Shown: positions 49,807 through 51,240 of the stretch, one piece after another
Position numbering within the stretch: position 1 is the first letter of the stretch
Layout: each line of letters begins with the position of its first letter
Origin: Bacillus proteolyticus
GTDB taxonomy: Bacteria; Bacillota; Bacilli; Bacillales; Bacillaceae_G
NCBI RefSeq assembly: GCF_001884065.1
Contig: NZ_MACH01000071.1
Location: 1 to 51,240, forward strand
DNA: 51,240 bases
Direction: 5' to 3'
Notes under the pieces: generated by a model
What the model saw: only the letters and a program-made list of their open reading frames with translations
Told to the model about the DNA's origin: nothing
Databases searched by the model: none
Made by a program: the position numbers and the translations under genes

Positions 49807-49822
49807 TTTTTGCACCAGAACC
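49807..49822. mobile_element. Lone IS6-type terminal repeat
   Basis: TTTTGCACCAGAACC is the same terminal repeat as at 10241-10254. No transposase sequence of that type is beside it, so it is a scar or the edge of a deletion. Confidence 0.55.
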
Positions 49823-49866
49823 AAAAATAAGCCCAAAGAATTAAATAATTCTTTGGGCTTATTTTT
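49823..49866. terminator. Perfect bidirectional terminator
   Basis: AAAAATAAGCCCAAAGAATT pairs with AATTCTTTGGGCTTATTTTT around AAAT, immediately beside the lone IS end. Confidence 0.85.
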
Positions 49867-49904
49867 AAAGTTAGGAAGTTACATTCTTTCTTCCTATAAA
49901 TAAT

Positions 49905-50160
49905 CTCACAGAACAGGACCAGCGACATGTAAAGCGACAGACACTTTTCCAAATCAGCAGGATTTCAAAACATTCGTCATGCCTCACGTATAGTAAAAGG
50001 CATCGAAACCATTCATGCCCTGTATAAAAAAGACGGAGTCTTCAACCAAACTTCGCTTTTTCGACGTATAATGAATTACAGAAATTATTGATGACTGCAA
50101 AAAATTTGTCTTCCTCAACCATAGATCTTTTACATTTCAGTTAATTTTGCAAAAGAAGTT
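49905..50160 (+). mobile_element. Decayed IS240-type 3' half
   Basis: Aligns with 44275-44520 of the intact element: GAACAGGACCAGCGACATGT against GAACAGGATCATAGGCATGT, then TCAGCAGGATTTCAAAAC, CGAAACCATTCATGCC and the hairpin region. A degenerate right repeat (AATTTTGCAAAAGAA, about 50145) ends it. Several frameshifts; it is not the same IS copy type exactly, since it diverges more than the remnant at 26780. It lies past the 3' end of the OatA-like gene. Confidence 0.7.
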
Positions 50161-50176
50161 AATAAAATATATCTAA

Positions 50177-51240
50177 TTATTGATTCACCGCTTTGGCTAC
50201 AAGTGCTGCGTATGCTTCTGCACCTACTTTGGTTAAATGCACACCATCAGGTGCAAAGTAGTCTCTCTTTCCAGCACTTGCTGCATACCAATCTACTAGA
50301 GTTATATTCGGATATTCAGATGTTGTCGCTTTTAATCTCTCATTCACGATTGATTCCCACGGACGTGGTACCCTCGTATTAATAAATATCATTTTACGTT
50401 CATTCCCAATTAAATTTATTAATGATACAAGTTGCTCAGTAGTAAAGGCTCCATTTGTACCTAATCCAATAATAACATAGTTCCCTAAATTCCCTTCATT
50501 CTTTAACTGTTCAACTACTGGAATCGCTTTTGACAGTTGGCGACCAATTTGTGCATCAATCCTAATATCAGGAAAAGTATTTTTTAAATACGGAGCAATA
50601 TCAATCATAACGGAATCGCCTATTGCAGTAACGGTGTGAGCATCTTTAGGTTGCGCAGAATTTACTTCTTTTGATTCTTCTTGATTTTGAGGCGTCTCTT
50701 GAGTTGGATTATCCCAAGATGCAACTGGATGTTTCGCAGGTTGTGTTTGTACTGCTTCCGCCTTATCTAGTTGAGGATTCTCCTTAGCCTTACTAACTTT
50801 TGATAACCCAAAGACGGCTATCGACGAAACGCATACTGCACAAATTAAAGCTAACTTAACACCTAAAGCGACATTTTGAATTCTTAAATTCTTAAACTCA
50901 ATATTTCGGAGCGCACCTTGTCGGATTGGTTTCTCAATATACTTCCATGAAATTTGCGCAATCATTATAATAAGAAGAAATTGAAGAATTGCTCTTATTA
51001 GTGAAAAATCTCCAGCATTTACTTTTGGAGTCGTCAATGTAAGAATTGGATAATGCCAGAGGTATATGCCATACGACCTTATCCCTATCCAGCGTAAAGG
51101 CCTAAATCGTAAAAATTGAGCGATGCGGCTAGCTGGATGAGCAAGATTTGCCACTAATAATGCTGTTGCAATTGATAAGAGAACCATTCCTCCATTGTAT
51201 AGAAACGGATCATATTGATTCGTCTTCCAAAACATAAGCA
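50177..51240 (-). CDS. OatA-like membrane acyltransferase with SGNH domain (5' end outside window)
   Basis: About 354 codons visible, frame open to the window end. The N-terminal visible part has the last helices of an acyltransferase-3 domain (SYGIYLWHYPILTLTTP, ISWKYIEKPIRQGAL). A further helix, a Gln/Glu/Pro-rich linker and an extracellular SGNH hydrolase domain follow: AIGDSVMIDIAPYL (nucleophile Ser), IGLGTNGAF and APDGVHLTKVGAEAYA (catalytic Asp/His). This two-module design is that of OatA, which O-acetylates peptidoglycan muramic acid and gives lysozyme resistance. The AT3 active-site His is beyond the window. Paralogues modifying other glycans exist. Confidence 0.88.
   Translation of the reverse strand, partial: LMFWKTNQYDPFLYNGGMVLLSIATALLVANLAHPASRIAQFLRFRPLRWIGIRSYGIYLWHYPILTLTTPKVNAGDFSLIRAILQFLLIIMIAQISWKYIEKPIRQGALRNIEFKNLRIQNVALGVKLALICAVCVSSIAVFGLSKVSKAKENPQLDKAEAVQTQPAKHPVASWDNPTQETPQNQEESKEVNSAQPKDAHTVTAIGDSVMIDIAPYLKNTFPDIRIDAQIGRQLSKAIPVVEQLKNEGNLGNYVIIGLGTNGAFTTEQLVSLINLIGNERKMIFINTRVPRPWESIVNERLKATTSEYPNITLVDWYAASAGKRDYFAPDGVHLTKVGAEAYAALVAKAVNQ

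Larger units (their letters stand above)
49334..49822. other. Intergenic with terminator, PlcR box and IS end
   Basis: 49503-49543: hairpin (AAAAAGGGA.AAGAA paired with TTCTCCCTTTTT). 49365-49448: a short frame (RSPQVEPFYRVVKRYEEKGV) without site, possibly the tail of a lost gene. 49807-49822 is a lone IS6-type terminal repeat. Confidence 0.45.

Overview
The window is AT-rich, low-GC Firmicute DNA. It carries spore-germination receptor genes, a Spo0E-like ORF, a ColA-type collagenase, a PI-PLC-like lipase, PlcR-box sequences and IS240/IS231-type insertion-sequence debris. Together these point to a Bacillus cereus group chromosome (cereus/thuringiensis/anthracis lineage). I found no rRNA, tRNA or CRISPR array.

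Layout. 1-1676: BceRS-like two-component pair (kinase cut by the window edge). 2.1-5 kb: decayed DNA, then an S-box (SAM-I) riboswitch-controlled mmuP-mmuM methionine salvage operon. 5.2-10.3 kb: IS231 remnant, a protein with an internal duplication, a glycosyltransferase, a beta-lactamase-fold hydrolase, a beta-propeller scrap and an internally deleted IS6 derivative. 10.5-18.4 kb: CPBP protease, erythromycin-esterase-like lipoprotein, a sensor-domain protein followed by a histidine kinase fused to its own LuxR-type response regulator, and a DUF2306 protein. 18.5-22.7 kb: MazG fragment and a gerA-type receptor operon in A-B-C order. 22.9-26.9 kb: a chimeric SLH/Mg-ATPase pseudogene, a response-regulator fragment, and an XRE regulator with two membrane proteins. 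27-31.6 kb: complete beta-glucoside operon (cre/promoter, RAT-terminator, licT, RAT-terminator, bglP, bglA). 31.9-36.8 kb: PI-PLC-like secreted protein, an unknown secreted protein, a YkvS-like protein and small ORFs. 37-40.3 kb: AGCS and BrnQ amino-acid carriers. 40.6-43.6 kb: small membrane proteins, sulfotransferase and dUTPase genes each broken by one in-frame TAA, an HNH remnant, and a DUF898 protein. 43.7-51.2 kb: an intact IS6 element that supplies the stop codon of the collagenase gene, an ABC permease pseudogene, a frameshifted and IS-truncated immunity-like gene, more IS scraps, and an OatA-like acetyltransferase (cut by the window end).

Themes. Nutrient uptake and sensing genes are intact (methionine salvage, beta-glucosides, alanine/branched-chain amino acids, germinants). 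Accessory genes are heavily eroded: I count about ten broken genes, most with a single identifiable lesion, and at least seven IS6/IS231 remnants. The most unusual observations are: (1) a hairpin from the 3' end of the IS240-type transposase gene that persists at four other loci, with a compensatory base change in one copy; (2) the single-chain kinase-regulator fusion; (3) the SLH/MgtA chimera; and (4) the IS-driven junctions at both ends of the collagenase/ABC/immunity block. Domain names come from recognition of sequence motifs, not from database searches.
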